A stretch of 64,000 nt of DNA. Origin: Allodiplogaster sudhausi (taxonomy: Eukaryota > Nematoda > Chromadorea > Rhabditida > Diplogasteridae). Under the pieces are notes generated by a model. That model was not told the DNA's origin. It saw only the letters and a list, made by a program, of their open reading frames with translations, and did no database searches. The stretch spans positions 623,501-687,500 of the forward strand of contig CALZFC010000009.1 of assembly GCA_945643635.1 (NCBI GenBank). Reading direction: 5' to 3'. The translations under genes were made by a program, and so were the position numbers. The number at the start of each line of letters is the position of its first letter. Within the stretch, counting starts at the first letter, position 1. Of this stretch, positions 49,655 through 63,107 are shown piece after piece.

Positions 49655-51122
49655 CAGGGAATAAAAGGGTTGCCGGATTCCGGCGACCTAGTCTGTTTTG
49701 GAGGACCCTAAATTGACCAGTCTGTTTTTTGAAGAAATTTTTTTATTTGCAGGTATGCAGAAGGCGGAAGACGGAAGGAGGAGCAGGAGAAGAGAGAACG
49801 AGAAAGAGCGTTTGTCCTCTCCCCATTCCTTGTTTATGAATAAAGAAACCGTTTTATGGTTATTGCTGAATAGAAACAGAGCATTATTAAAGAATAAAGA
49901 TGAGCGTAAATAAGGAAAGTATTGATATGCAAAGCAGGTAGCACTGAATGGAATAAAATACGAATGAAATGTAAAGGAAGATACGCTGAACCTGAAATGT
50001 ATAGACGGCAGCAGTACGAGATGAGTATTCATGAAATACACGTGGTCACGTAACATATCAAACACAACTTTTTGCAAGCAAGAAAAGAGGCCATCATCGC
50101 TGAGTCTCCTCTGCGAACACTGGAATCCGCGTCGAAGTCGGCGGCAGAATCTGCACTGAACGCTGAAAGTTTCGTCAATGACGAGAAGAAGTGGACAAAA
50201 CGTCTGGCCAAAGCGAAGATCAGCAAAGACATGCGAAGTTCCTGAAATACAGATATCTGCAATTTTCTGAGAGAGGAGGACATGTCTATGTCACATGTTT
50301 GATCTGCACAGCGTCGCTAGGGACATGCAAGGTCGAATCCCGTAATTCCTTCCCCGGAGCAGGCAGACGTCTGACCGGTCGCGATCGTCACAGCGTCGAC
50401 GCTGTGACGAGACACTTTGAACGAACTCCGTCGCATTTGGCCTTCACTAGCAAGAGGGAGATCGCGTTCAGAATGAACGTCAATACAGCTCTTCGCCAAG
50501 CCGCCGCCGACGACTCATCCATTGTATTATACATGTTTTTATTAGTGCACTCCGATTCGTGGTCATGGGATGCCGAGGACCAGGAGGTTCTTGCGGGGAT
50601 AGAGACAGTTAGTGAAGAGAATTGGGAGAGAAAAGTGTGATAGGAGTGCGAAAGAGAAGGAGAGAGAGAACTGACAAATTGGGAAAATGATTGCAATGAT
50701 TATATTGAGTATTTCCTTAGAGCGGCCATGACTCCCCCCTCTCATTCTTCGTTGAATACTATTTGGTATTCACGATGTGAATCTTTTGCTCGGATACCAG
50801 CCAAATGCCGACGGATGAAGGCGGGTCCCCACACATTCCACTTCGCTACGGGGATAATTATAAGGTTCGATTTCCTTCAGCAACCTATTCCTGTTGAGTT
50901 TTTCGTAGAATGGGATTAGCTACGATGGCCCTGCCCTGGTGGAGATTTATGTCCTTATGCAGTTTTATGTCCTTTTGCCGATTAAAATTGAAAATGGATT
51001 TAATTAGTTGCTAATTTACACTATTATTGTTTACATATTTCAATTTCTAATAAGGTTGGCTGAAAATGATAATACACCGGCATTGTCAGGAATACCTCGG
51101 TGAAGAAGTGGCATCCCTCGCA

Positions 51123-51173
<51 letters not shown>

Positions 51174-51364
51174 ACTCTATCTCTCCTCCTACTCTCTCGC
51201 TCTCTATCTTTTTGTTCTAATTCATGCAAAATTCGTGCTATGTCATGTTGAATAAAAATGTAAGAAAAAAAAATTTTTTTCTACCCTACCTTGTTTTTGG
51301 ACCCCATTTTTCAGATTACCCTACCCTGTTTCGAGGGGTCATCCGGCGAGGCTTATATTCCCTG
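49655..51364. mobile_element. hAT-type element, 1.7 kb, degenerate
   Basis: 1710 bp between termini CAGGGAATAAAAGGGTTGCC and, reversed, CAGGGAATATAAGCCTCGCC, with a perfect CTTGGGGC duplication. Holds a zinc-finger-like reading frame (50191-50640) and a CT tract (51125-51170) but no full transposase. Its first 14 bases equal those of the MITE at 37420-37595, so it may represent the longer relative of the NDC80-intron MITEs. Confidence 0.85.
50191..50640 (+). CDS. Zinc-finger-like fragment inside hAT element
   Basis: 149-residue open frame, probably part of a spliced transposase N-terminus. YRYLQFSERGGHVYVTCLIC followed later by VTRHFERTPSH gives a C-x2-C ... H-x6-H pattern loosely like a BED finger. 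No catalytic or dimerisation blocks follow, so the gene is truncated or fragmented. Confidence 0.45.
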   Translation: MDKTSGQSEDQQRHAKFLKYRYLQFSERGGHVYVTCLICTASLGTCKVESRNSFPGAGRRLTGRDRHSVDAVTRHFERTPSHLAFTSKREIAFRMNVNTALRQAAADDSSIVLYMFLLVHSDSWSWDAEDQEVLAGIETVSEENWERKV

Positions 51365-51372
51365 CTTGGGGC
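51365..51372. repeat. Right 8-bp target duplication (CTTGGGGC)
   Basis: Follows terminus TTATATTCCCTG. Confidence 0.9.
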
Positions 51373-52499
51373 CATTCTACGTACGAAGCTGCAGTCTGCT
51401 TTCCCCCTGATCCTGTCGAAGTTAGAGGAATGGCGGAGGGCCGTGCCGCAGGGACACCGAGTAGTCCCTTTTCTACGGCTGCTCTTTCCTTCTTTCTCTG
51501 CCCTCTCGCTTCCTTCACATATAGACCTTGATATTAGAAGATATCCTTTATTTCTTCTTCACCTTTTCTATCTGATTGTCTCTTTTCTTGCACATTTCTA
51601 TTTCCTCTCCATTTTCAATGATTTACTGTATTCTGCCTGTGTCGAACAACGCTTTGATATGGTAGTCTTAGCTAACACGCGGAAAATGTTCAGGCATTTA
51701 TAACTTGTAACTAGACTCGATAATGTTTATTTATGAGCAACGATGGCTACGACATTACGCGACATTCCTTATAGAATCTGTATACTGAATAAAAAAAACA
51801 TTTTTGTGGACATTTTACGAGAACATTTGCTGTCTCGCGCTGCTTGAATAAACTGTTGCTGAATTGCGCTGATGAAGAAAACACTGAAGATACACACTTG
51901 TGGTTCTTTAAGATAACCTTGCCTCTTTTTGAATGCGAAGCGTCCCTGCCTGCTGCCCGGACGAATATTTTGAAAAGAGGCGGGAAGAATGCGACGCGTG
52001 CTGGAATCGTTTGGCATACGGTTTTCTCTCATATTCCGCCTCACGGCCATCACTGACCGCATGCTTCAAAATCTCGGCAATCTTGTTGAAAATCATCAGT
52101 CAGCAGCAGCTGAATATTCTGCATTGAGATCTATGAGGAAAATCCCGCCTTGGTTGATGATTGGTAGAGAGAGAAAGAGAATAGAGAGAGAGAGAAAAGA
52201 AGAGAAAGTGAAGATAGAGAGAAAGAGAAGAGGGAGCAGAGAAAGAGAAGAGAAAGAGAGAAAGAGCAGAGAAAGAAAGAGAGAGAGAGTCTTGGTTTCC
52301 GCTTCTCCTCTCACCTCCCCATTCCTCACCTATACATATCCTCTCATTGCTCCCCCTCCCCCATTAATATCCGATTGTTTCAGTGCGTATTACTCACGCT
52401 GCCCTGCTGTTTGAGCATCGCAGCATGAGACTGCTCAGCTCACACAGATCGCACAGTCTTCATTCCTCTGTAGTGTCGATCTTCATCCCTAACTCCGTC

Positions 52500-52557
52500 T
52501 CGCTCTCTCTCTCTGCCTCTCTCTCTCTCTCTCTCTCTCTCTGACTCTCTCTGTCTC

Positions 52558-52590
<33 letters not shown>

Positions 52591-52690
52591 GACTCTCGCT
52601 GTCTCTCTGACTCTCTCTGTCTCTCTCTCTCTCTCTGACTCTCTCTCTCTCCTACTCTTTCTCGCTCTCGCTCCGACTCTCTCTCTCTGA

Positions 52691-52746
<56 letters not shown>
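52500..52746 (+). repeat. (CT)n/(CTGT)n field
   Basis: About 250 bp of CT repeats with a short CTGT run near 52561-52578. Confidence 0.85.
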
Positions 52747-53420
52747 TCCATCCTCTCATCTAATTGCTGTAGAGCGGCAACTCAGTGTGTGGTAGACAGG
52801 CAGCCGCCTCTGCCTCCCTCGTCTTCCATATCATATCCGCCTCTTCTCTCAGAGAGCAGTTACGCGCACGTTCACGAACCTGACTGACTCACTACGATCC
52901 TCACTAATTCCTCCACCCATTCCCCCTCCCATAATCCCAAATCGTTTCAAGCGAGTCGCGTAACGTGCCCTTTCCAAATGTGGCATGGCGGGCAGCTTAC
53001 AGCTTACAGCTTATATTGTTAGCGCTCTCTTAGCAGCAGCAGTAGCAGCAGAAGCAGCAAGCACAGTTTAACAACAAAGTCTAGCGGCATTTTTCTTTTT
53101 AAGATGGCTCTGCCATAATTTTTTCTCTAGCCTCTCCACGTCCTCGCCTAACTGCTTTTTCTCTCCTAATTTGCATTCGCTAGAGAGAAAGGATGAGCCC
53201 CTCCTGTCACCTCTGTTTCACCATCAGTCTTCTTTATGAATTCGGTCACCTTGCTGCCTTGCCACTCCTCTCTTTCTCCGCATCTCGAAATAGTACGCGT
53301 TGCACCCATTTCCTATATCACAGAGAAGATTATCTTGATCAAATTGGTGTTCTCTCTTGCTGCTCTTTAATCTCTCCCATTCTATCTTCCTTATTCTCTT
53401 TCAAGTTCTCGTTCCCTTTC

Positions 53421-53473
53421 ATTCTCTCTCTCTCTCCCTCACTCTCTCTCTCTCCCTCACTGTCTCTCTCTCC

Positions 53474-53545
<72 letters not shown>
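53421..53545 (+). repeat. (CT)n field
   Basis: CT repeats with CTCC interruptions. Confidence 0.85.
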
Positions 53546-53546
<1 letters not shown>

Positions 53547-53745
53547 CTTCCCACTTAGAGATTCGGTCTTCGTTGAATCTGTCCCCAAATTGTCTCCATG
53601 CCGCCAGATCAGTTTGTCCATGTTCGTTCACGGGCATTCCACTCCTTCTCTTCGTCCGGCCATTCCCTTTTCTCTTCTTCATGCACTCCGAACCATATTC
53701 TTCAAGCTCACTCCTTGCATTCCATAAGCGTCTCTATTCAGAATG

Positions 53746-53776
<31 letters not shown>

Positions 53777-53819
53777 GAGAGAGAGTGAGTGAGGCAGAGG
53801 GAGATTTAGTGAGGAGAGT

Positions 53820-53863
<44 letters not shown>

Positions 53864-54694
53864 ACATTAAAAGAGAAAAGCGGCAGCAGGCAGATGCGAG
53901 AGCGTAGAGAGACTGATGGGAGACCATTTCGTGTGTGTATGTGTACTACGACAAGTGATCGGAAGAGAAAGGAGTGGCGCATTAATGACAAAGCGATCAT
54001 CATAATGCGCATAATGAATGTAAGAATGGAAAGAGAAGTCTCTTCTCTCTATCATGCATATCTTTCTCTCGTTCCTTCCTCTTCCTTTCTCACATTCCAT
54101 GACTTTCAAGCATAATCGGCTTTCTCTCGCTCGCACTTCTTTCGACTTCAAAGCTATTTCAAGCGCTTCTCTGCCCTCTTACTTTTCCGTCCCTGTTTCT
54201 AGAGCAGTTGTTCTTTTTCTTCTCTCATCTGCCAAAAGCAGTTAACTTCTCGCATTTAAGTATACTGCATAATTCTTCAGTTCTGCTGAACACCTTGATA
54301 ATGAGGAGCAAACTAATTATCGCATTAATTACAATTAGCCGTTAGTTCTAAATGTTTTTCTTGTAAGAGCTCTGCGACGATTCCAATAAGATTAGGCTTG
54401 CCTCTTGTCTCATGGAAGAGGTTGTCTCTGAGTCACGCAGCTGCTGAAACCCTTCTTCATCATCTTCTTCTTCTCCTTCCGTTTCGCTCCTCTTTCATAG
54501 CGGGGCAAACACTTTCCTCCTCCTCCTCCTCTACGCCATCTCACTCACATTGTCACTTCTGCTGCGCACGCAGCAGCAGCATACAAGTTGTGAACGGGAC
54601 AACCGTGCTTTTCTTCTGCTTCTGCTTCTGCCTTCGCTGCTGTCCCCCCTCATACTCTTATGTTCCTTCTTCTGTCTCTCACTTTATGTCTTTC

Positions 54695-54725
<31 letters not shown>

Positions 54726-55167
54726 GCTCTCCCTCCCTCAATCTATGTCTTCCCCCTCTCGCTCCCCATCTTCTACTCTTCCATTCATCATCACAGCCCA
54801 AATCGCTCCTTCTCGCCTGCGTATTACAGTCTTTCGACAGGAGGAGGAAGCTTCTCTCCGTGGAAGGGCCTTCATTGCCTAAGGCAGACAGATCTTCAAG
54901 AAGAGAGAGGGGGAGCGAGAGAGTGCAAGAGAGAGAGAGAGAGAAGCAAGTTCGAGAGAGCGAGAGAGAGAGAGCGCCAGATCAGAGCACAGCCCCCTCA
55001 TGCCCGCCAGTCTGTCTTCGAGGTCGGACTGTTCGTTCAAGCGTGTTCAACCACACTCGCACTTCTCGCAATCGCCAGCCGGAGCAAGGATGGGGATGGG
55101 AGGGGGGGGGGGGGGAGGGGGGTTAGCTGTGTGGTGGAAGTTAGAGATAGGCTAGAGAGGGAGAGGT

Positions 55168-55207
<40 letters not shown>

Positions 55208-55267
55208 AGGAGAGAGCTAAGAGAGACTGAGGTAGAAAGAGAGAGAGAGTTATGAGAGACTGAGGTT

Positions 55268-55300
<33 letters not shown>

Positions 55301-55578
55301 TAGAGAGAGAGAGACAGGGGAAGCCTTCCCCCTCGTCGTGGTGCCTCACACGCCATTTGTTAGCATTGCGTGAGTTATCATCGTCGTCTCCTCCTCCTCC
55401 CTCCATTCTTTGCCCTTCCTTCCCGTCTCATAACATCAAATGAGGAAGTGTTGCCTCTTTTGTGTTGCCCCAGCGTTGCGCCAGTGACGCCATACAAGTT
55501 TGTTCTTGAGTAGTTGCTGCGTGTTACTGTGTGATATGAGTTACCGAGAGATGGTTGCTTACCAATGGTTTCTTGCCA

Positions 55579-57672
55579 ATGGTTTCTCAGCCAAGCTCAA
55601 AGTTGCAGCAGCAAGGAAGTGAGCCCCTCTCCCAACTCTCCGGTGCGATGACCGAGTGCGGCCGCTGCTATCAGCCTGTCTACTTTGCCGAGGCCGTCCA
55701 GGCCATCGGGCAGCACTGGCATCGCGCGTGCTTCGTTTGCTGTAAGCCACAACACACTGTCATTTATTTATATATATATATATATTTTTTTAAATTACGA
55801 ATTTAGTCATTTATCTAGCTTAGCTATCAAAGGAATCTTTTTATATTAATTTAATAGTAAACAGTTGTGTGCTGATTTTTTTCTCAGATTTACTTAAATG
55901 AGTTCTCAGACTAACTTAAAAGCCTTGCTTGTTCTGTTCACGTATGGAAGAGCAAATCCCATTTGCAGCGAACCCAGCGTGCGGCCGCATGCTATACAGC
56001 CGGAACTGCAACGACAACAACCACAAGGTCTCTCTATTTCTTTCTTTATCTCTCTCTCTCCCTCTCTCTATCTATCCCTGTCGCTTTCTCTTGCTCTCTC
56101 TTCTCTCTCTATCTGTGTCTCTCTCCTTATTTATCTCTCTCTACCTCTCTGTATCTCTCTCTCTCTCTGTGTCTCTTTCTCGCTACGTCTCTTTCTCTCT
56201 CTACCTATCTCTATCTCTATCTCTCTCGTAATCTTCCCAATGCACCGGTTCCCTCCAATGGTAACAGTCGGATCCCCTAAGAGATAACATCTCTCACACA
56301 TACTCGTGCAAGTAGAAGTGGCTCCATTAGGAGACTTTCGGGCATATCAATTCACGCCCTTCAAACACAATAAATAGCACTTTGTCGGGTTGCACTGTCA
56401 GAGTTTAAGGAAACCTGTAATCTAATTGTAGGATTTGCTGACAATTTAAACCTAAATGACACAGCCTAATAGAGTGGGAAAAACAAGAGATCAATACATT
56501 CTATGAACGTTTCATCGAAATGAAATATTACTTTTCCTAATTAAGAATCCGTTTCCTAATTAGGAACAAAAAGAAAGAGATGAATGATTTCAGCCATACT
56601 GCACTTACTGCTACAAGAGCCTGTTTGGCCCCAAGGGCGTTGGCTACGGAATTGGCTCGGGTGTCCTGTCAACGGCCGGCTTGGGCGCTACCGCCGTTCC
56701 CTTCAACAACAACAATGACGACTACAAAGCGCCTCCTCGGGTTGGTCGGCCCTTCTCAAGTTCCTTGCGCGCACGCTGTGCTAAAGTCTCTCTTTTTTCT
56801 GCTACTTTCCGGCCCGACTACTTTCCGGCCCGGCCATTTGTTTTTTTTCTTCTACTCTCTCCCTCCCTTTCCTTTTGTCTGTGCTACCTCACTTCTAATT
56901 TAGGTTTAGTTTGTTTATTTGTTTATTGCCTATTTCCAGGTTGGCTATGCCTTTGAGAAGACGAACCCCGTCACGTCGAGCATCAGCTACGGCATTCGCA
57001 AGGACGACGAGGCGCGCCCTTCGTTCCTTCAGCGAGTTGGTTTTTGAATGTATATCTTCTCGCCAGCTCCTCATTCAAACATCATTTTGGCGCCAAAATC
57101 AAATTTGCAACATTCATAAGCTTCCGGTACATGCAATAACTACATGCATTGTTTTTTTCCTAGGTTGACGATCGATTCGTGGAACGCGTTGGCGGTGTGA
57201 ACCGTGAGAAAATTTTTTTTATATATATTAGTAAACTTTGGGATATTCTTTAACAGCAAATTAATTAGTAATTTCTAGTAATTATTAATTACCGATCAAT
57301 AATACTCTTTCCATCATTTAGCAAGCGTCATTCGTGGTTCTGGCTCTCTCTCTCCATCCACTGACTCTGGTCTCGACACGTCGTCTGAATCGGTTTCGTC
57401 ATATTTTCTCTAGCCTCTGTCATTTCTCTTTACTTTCGAAAGTCATTGGCAAGCGTCTGTCTTTTTTTTAAAGCGAGCACTTCTCTCTTTTTTTTTCTTT
57501 CGCCGACGCCGTTAACAGTGTTAAAAGCCTGCCTATTCTTCATCTTCCACCCTTGCCTCAAAGGAAGGGAGCAGCCATTTAGCCCCGATTGTTGCCGCCA
57601 TGCTTGTGCCTTCTTTCATGGCCAGACACACACACACACACACACATCCATTCAGAGACAGCGACACTCTTC

Positions 57673-57722
<50 letters not shown>

Positions 57723-57808
57723 ATCGATTTCGTGTTCTCTACTCCCTACTATTACTCTCCATTCACTCATGCTATGGCCTTTCTTTCGCTCTTTTCCTGC
57801 TCTCATTC

Positions 57809-57864
<56 letters not shown>

Positions 57865-57970
57865 TCTCTCGTCTCCTTTCCCAAATGCTAGTCTGTGTTC
57901 TGTAAAACGCTGAGTCTTCCCTCCCCACGTATTTGCCCATGCGCACTCGCATGTTTTGGAGGTTTTTTTG

Positions 57971-58014
<44 letters not shown>

Positions 58015-59056
58015 CGTATTTCTTCAAATATGGCGCACATCTTATATCATCTGCAAATGTTTTGCAGTTTATGCCCGACATGAACATTAGATGAATCTTT
58101 TTATATCTCTGAGCATGTATTTAGAAGTGATATCATTCGTTGTTGTTTAGGTGTGGAATATATGCTCTTATTTCTAGACTGAACCATGCAAGTTCACGAT
58201 CCAGCACAGGGCGATTCTGGCTGCTGCCGGGCAGCACAAGAACAGCGGCTGCGGTCGCTGCCACAAGACAGTCTTCGAGGCTGAGAAGGTGCTCGCGGCT
58301 GGCCAGGTTAGCAGCCATCGATTCACCCTCTTCAAACGCACATTTCTCAATATCATACAGAAATGCTTTTTTTCATAATCTAAAGTACTTATTGGATAAA
58401 ACATGTGTAGATTTGGCAACGAACGAAATGTGATTGCTGGCAGTATTTCTGTACATATGTATGTACATATTTAAGATATGGCACAAAGGCGCGTGCTTCA
58501 CTTGCTTGACATGCAACAAGCGTCTGGAATCGCGAACTCTCTGCGAGAGAGACGGCTCGCTCTACTGCAACAGTCAGCAGCCATTCAACCACTTTCTTGT
58601 TCTTTCTTGCAATTAACATTCTCACTTTTTTATATGTATTATTCCATTCTGTTCCATCATAGACATCATTTCGATTGATAGCTAACAATAAGTAATATTT
58701 ATAAGCAATGCAACCACTCTTTTGCATAGTTAACGTTGACATCGCTTGATCTCAGTCTTGTGCTTGCGTTTCGCGCAGACGCCATCGCTGGCTTTTCTCT
58801 AATTCATTATCCCAATTCTTATGCTCTTTTTCTGCCTCTCTCTCTCTCTACTTGTCTCTAACTAAGTCTCTTCTCTGTTTCACTCTCTGACTCTGTTCTC
58901 TCTCTTTCTCCCTCTCTCTCTCTCTCTCTCTTTCTCTCTCTGCTCCTCTCTGCACTTGTACTCATGTCATTCGTTGCAGCCTGCTACGCCAAGTCGTTCG
59001 GCCCCAAGGGATATGGCCACGGAGTGGGCGCAGGCATTCTTCAGCTGCACCAGTAA
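55579..59056 (+). CDS. Muscle LIM protein / cysteine- and glycine-rich protein, two LIM domains
   Basis: Nine exons close in phase to 292 residues: 55579-55741, 55969-56027, 56594-56740, 56940-57035, 57164-57203, 57322-57392, 58178-58306, 58476-58572, 58980-59056. LIM1 (about 27-80) has CGRC, HWHRACFVC, CNDNNHK and CTYCY followed by the CRP-type Gly-rich FGPKGVGYGIGSG. A linker of about 130 residues follows, with a Ser-rich exon. LIM2 (about 210-265) has CGRCHK, WHKGACFTCLTC, CNTCY-like joint and FGPKGYGHGVGAG near the stop. CRP/MLP proteins bind alpha-actinin and organise actin and Z-discs, and some enter nuclei. As spliced here LIM1 has C-x4-C at its zinc hinge where C-x2-C is usual. A start at Met24 (MTEC) is also possible. 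Introns 6 and 8 hold CT and CA repeats. Confidence 0.9.
57630..57866 (+). repeat. (CA)n and (CT)n tracts in LIM gene intron
   Basis: (CA)n at about 57627-57646, (CT)n at 57678-57720 and 57811-57866; another (CT)n at 57977-58011. Confidence 0.85.
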
Positions 59057-59475
59057 ACCGCTGCCACTTCCTGAGACAAGAAGGACAAAAAGAAGTTGCT
59101 ATAGCCATAGATATGTATATGCCCGGAGCACTCCCTCAATTGTATGTCCCCCATTCGAGTTCCCCACAACCTTTGCCAGCTTTTTTTTTTTTTTTTTTTT
59201 TTTAATATTTTTGCTGTGACCTCATAATAGGCAAAAGGAAGATTTTTTTTACAAATGCACTTTTTACGTTGCCTGTCCTATTCTTTTTTCGCACATAGTA
59301 TACTTGTCTAGTGCTACTTTTAGTATTAAATTCAAAGTGTACAGCTGATGTGTTTTAGCCAGTTTTGTTTTAGAAAATGGCATAATTCGTCATATCGTGT
59401 TGCATTCGTACTATTGTGTTCTAACTTCTCTGCTCCTGTAATGCACTAATAATGTTTTCTGTTCGTTTCAATAAA
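59057..59475 (+). other. 3' UTR of the LIM gene, with AATAAA
   Basis: AT-rich stretch after the stop, with a T23 run near 59180 and a polyadenylation signal AATAAA at 59470-59475. Confidence 0.6.
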
Positions 59476-60495
59476 TCTAAAGATGAATTTCACTTTGAAT
59501 ACGAGAGAAAATACTTTGTTTACGTCGACTCCAACATGAGTATCTTTATGCTGAACGGTGAAAAAAAACCTGAATAATTCAACTCTTAAATATCCCGGAA
59601 CATATAAAGCTTTAAGGGGGTATCTTGATTGATTTTAGCTTCTATAAATTTAGAAAGAATCAATCTCTGACATTAGAGAATATTCATGTATTTGTATGCG
59701 CTGAATTATTGTTCAACGAAGTTGAGAATATGAATTTGGATCTAACAGAAAGCTCTAAATTAAATTATGGCAAAAAAAAGAGTTGTGTTCCTTGTTTGAT
59801 ATCCTTATTTAGATCATTATCCTTCGGCAACCGGCTAACAGCCTTGAGATCACACACGCGTTCGTGGAGATAAGGACAACTAAGGCGATCACCTAATTAG
59901 GAGATGAATTCCCCGTCAGTCCCTCTGTCATACAATATGGTTTACAAAGACGTGAGATGTGCCAATGTTTTTCCTACTTCAGAAAGAGCCGTCAGATAAG
60001 CGTTCCGGGAGGAACAGTGAGAATAGAAGAGGAAAAGGCTATTTTAATGAGTTCGACCGATTGTCATCCATCCGGCTCCAGTGTTAGTTGTTATTTGATC
60101 AGCCCCTACAAACCGTCTTTGCTCCTAACAATCAGCACAAGATAATGGCATATATTCTACTGTTTTTCTGTTCCTCATGAATTTAATTATTTTTTTGCCA
60201 TACTTGAGAAGGTTGCAGGGAGCGGCTCCTCCTTTAGCTAGTCCAGAAGATCCGATGGTCGCGTCACGGACGAGTACGGTAGAAATAAGTAAGCGTTCCT
60301 TCTTGGAATTAACAACCAGGAAAAAATGTCTCTCGTGAATAAATGCAATGCAGTAATCACTCTTGTAGCTGAAGAGCTTTATAGCGCAAGACTGGTTTCG
60401 ATGGGAGGACACCACCTGCAAATTGCTTCACTGGTACTTAGCCTCTCTCCGGAAATCCAGATTGTCATCTCTGGCAGTAATAGGAGTGATGCCTT

Positions 60496-60531
<36 letters not shown>

Positions 60532-62103
60532 GGAGAGAGAGAAAAAAAAGAAAGAAAGAAAGATATGTAGAGTTTGAGGCAGAGTCATTGTAAGAGAAAA
60601 ATATATATGGAAGTAGTATTCAGAGTTAGATTCTTGCTGTTCTTGCTGTGGCGCAAGAGGGGAGAGAGTGCCAAAGAGAAAAGAGAGCGTGAGAGAGAGA
60701 GAGCGACAGAGAGAAAGAGTGAGGGAGAGCGACAGAGAGAAAGTGTGAGAGAGAGAGGGCGACAGAGAGAAAGAGTGAGAAAAAGAGAGAGAGAGAGAGA
60801 GAGAGAGAGCGACACATAGAAAGAGTGAGAGAAAGAGAGAGAGAGAGAGAGAGAGTGACAGAGAGAAAGAGTGAGAGAGAGAGAGTGCGAGTTCATATTA
60901 GTAATATATGGTGTGTCGATCATTCTTGCTCTCTAAACAGATTTTGTACACTCTTACTCCGCTACATAGATTTGCCAGTGCTCTCTCTATCTTTCTCTGG
61001 TCTGGCAAATAACTCAGTACTGATTTGTCGAGCAACACGACTGGCCGCATCAATATCGCGCACGTGTGTAGACGGGGAAACCTCTCTCTTTTTTCTTTCC
61101 ATCTTCATCTTCACTCTCGCATGTTCTCTCTCTCCCTCTCTTTCTCTCCCTATCTCTCTTCCCTCCCTCTCTTCCTCCTCTCTCTCTTCCCTTTCATATC
61201 TGTTTCTTCTCTATTTCTCAGCTGCTATGTTTTCACTATCTCTCCCTGTCCTCTCAAACTTGAGCACACTCTCACTGTCAGTGGTAGATTGAGATGAGTG
61301 AACGGATGAATCCTTTATCGGGTGGTCTTTCCTGTTCTTTCTCTCCCTCTCTCTGCCCCGATCGAGTACGCGCGGTGTGCCGTGTGCATCATTCGTTTGA
61401 TCTGACTCTGCTTACCTCTTGGATGACCTCAATCTGCCTCCTCCTCTTCTCTCTCTCTCTCTCTCGCTCTCTCTCTCTCTCAAGATCAACTTTCCGACCT
61501 CGCCCTCTTGTAACCCGTCCTAGTCCCTTTCTCAAAGGCTTGCCCTCACCACCCTGAGCGCTTTCTCGTGGAATCTTTCCAATGTCTCCTTTCTTGCCTT
61601 GCTTCCCAGCCAGACTCTTGAGTGTCGTCTCTTTTCACACTGACTGAATTGTCAAATTGCCCCTAGCCAGCCAGAGTGACTCATGCCCTTGTGCACCCCT
61701 TTGCCTTGTGTGTGTTTGTTTGTTCCGGCTGCCCTTTCTTTCATTCCTTTTTTTCTTCTTCTTCTTCTTCTTTTATTCGTCCGATGACTTGGGACTTTCT
61801 CCTGAATGGCCAGCAATTAATAGCTGCTTTCTTTGAACAGCAACAACACGCTGCTTTCCATTCTATTGAAAATTGAGTTTAAACTTCTTTCTTTTTTTTT
61901 TTACTCTCAGTTACATTGGAGCGGCTTATTGTTAGAGCGAGAGTATTGTAATGCGGTCTCGTGTAGATAGTCGTGCGAGAGTCGTGTCTCCAATGTTTTC
62001 ATTCGATGAGAGAGGGAAAATGATGAGACTAGGACAGACAGTCAGATGATTTGCTGGTATGATTGAGTTAGTGAGAACGTTGATTATCAGCGAGCTGGGT
62101 AAG

Positions 62104-62146
<43 letters not shown>

Positions 62147-62238
62147 GAGAGATGGAGAGAGAGAGAGCATGACATTCAGATAGAGTGCGTGAGTGGAGAG
62201 CAGCTGACCCACCCCCGCCTTGTGTAGGTGGAAGCTTG

Positions 62239-62293
<55 letters not shown>

Positions 62294-63061
62294 ATCTCTT
62301 CTCTCCACTAACTCGTGTTCGTCTCTTCCTATACTAACTACCCACTTTTCTTTACCACGAAGAAGAACAGAAAAAACGAATCCAAAAAGAAAACCTATTT
62401 ACGACCCGCCGCTACCAATGTGAACAACAGTGTGTATGTGCCTGTCTTCCTAGGATTATTTCTTTGTAAGCCCCACTATCTTTCTAATTGTAAGCTAGCA
62501 TCTCGTTTCAGGAGAACAATACATTTTAGAGATTAATTTGAATAATGCTATTTTACGGACCGCATCAGCGGGATATGCAAAGTGTGCATTCATGCATCAG
62601 AATGACAGCGCCGAATTTCTCATGGAAGATTTTGATATCTTATTTCTGTACCTTTCTTGTGCTCACGCTATGCCCGAAGATAGTGTGACTGAGAAGTGCT
62701 CTCTAGCTATTTTTCAAGACAATGGATATGGCTGCCGGAGTGGCTATCGCTGACCAGTGAAAGGGATCAGGATGGGTTGATGCGAAGGAGAGGGATAAGA
62801 AGCTTCTTCTTGTTTCTCTCTCTCTCTCCCTCTCTCTCTCTCTCTTTCTATCTGCCTGTAGCTGCTTTGCAGCAGAGTCAGCACGGAAGACGTGCCAGAG
62901 GCAGCTGCTCTCCACGGCCGCGCCTGTTGCTATAATTTGCCCGTCTTCGAGTGAGTGGGCGATCAGGCGAGGCGGAGGAGAGTGCCAGAGAAAGAGAGAA
63001 AGAAGGAGTGGGAGATGGAAGCGCCTCAGGCATCCAGGCTCCTGGGCCGCCTGCTTGCCAG

Positions 63062-63107
<46 letters not shown>

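Larger units (their letters stand above)
51373..55578. other. Intergenic, CT/GA-rich
   Basis: Pyrimidine fields at 52500-52746 and 53421-53545, purine fields at 52165-52290, 53745-53860 and 54905-54975, and 55171-55315. A stretch at 51850-52135 is open on both strands without low-complexity sequence and might be an exon, but I found no family or convincing splice pair. Confidence 0.55.

Noticed and set aside
51844..52130. Exon on either strand
   Set aside because: Open in several frames on both strands, with no consistent splice pair or recognisable domain.
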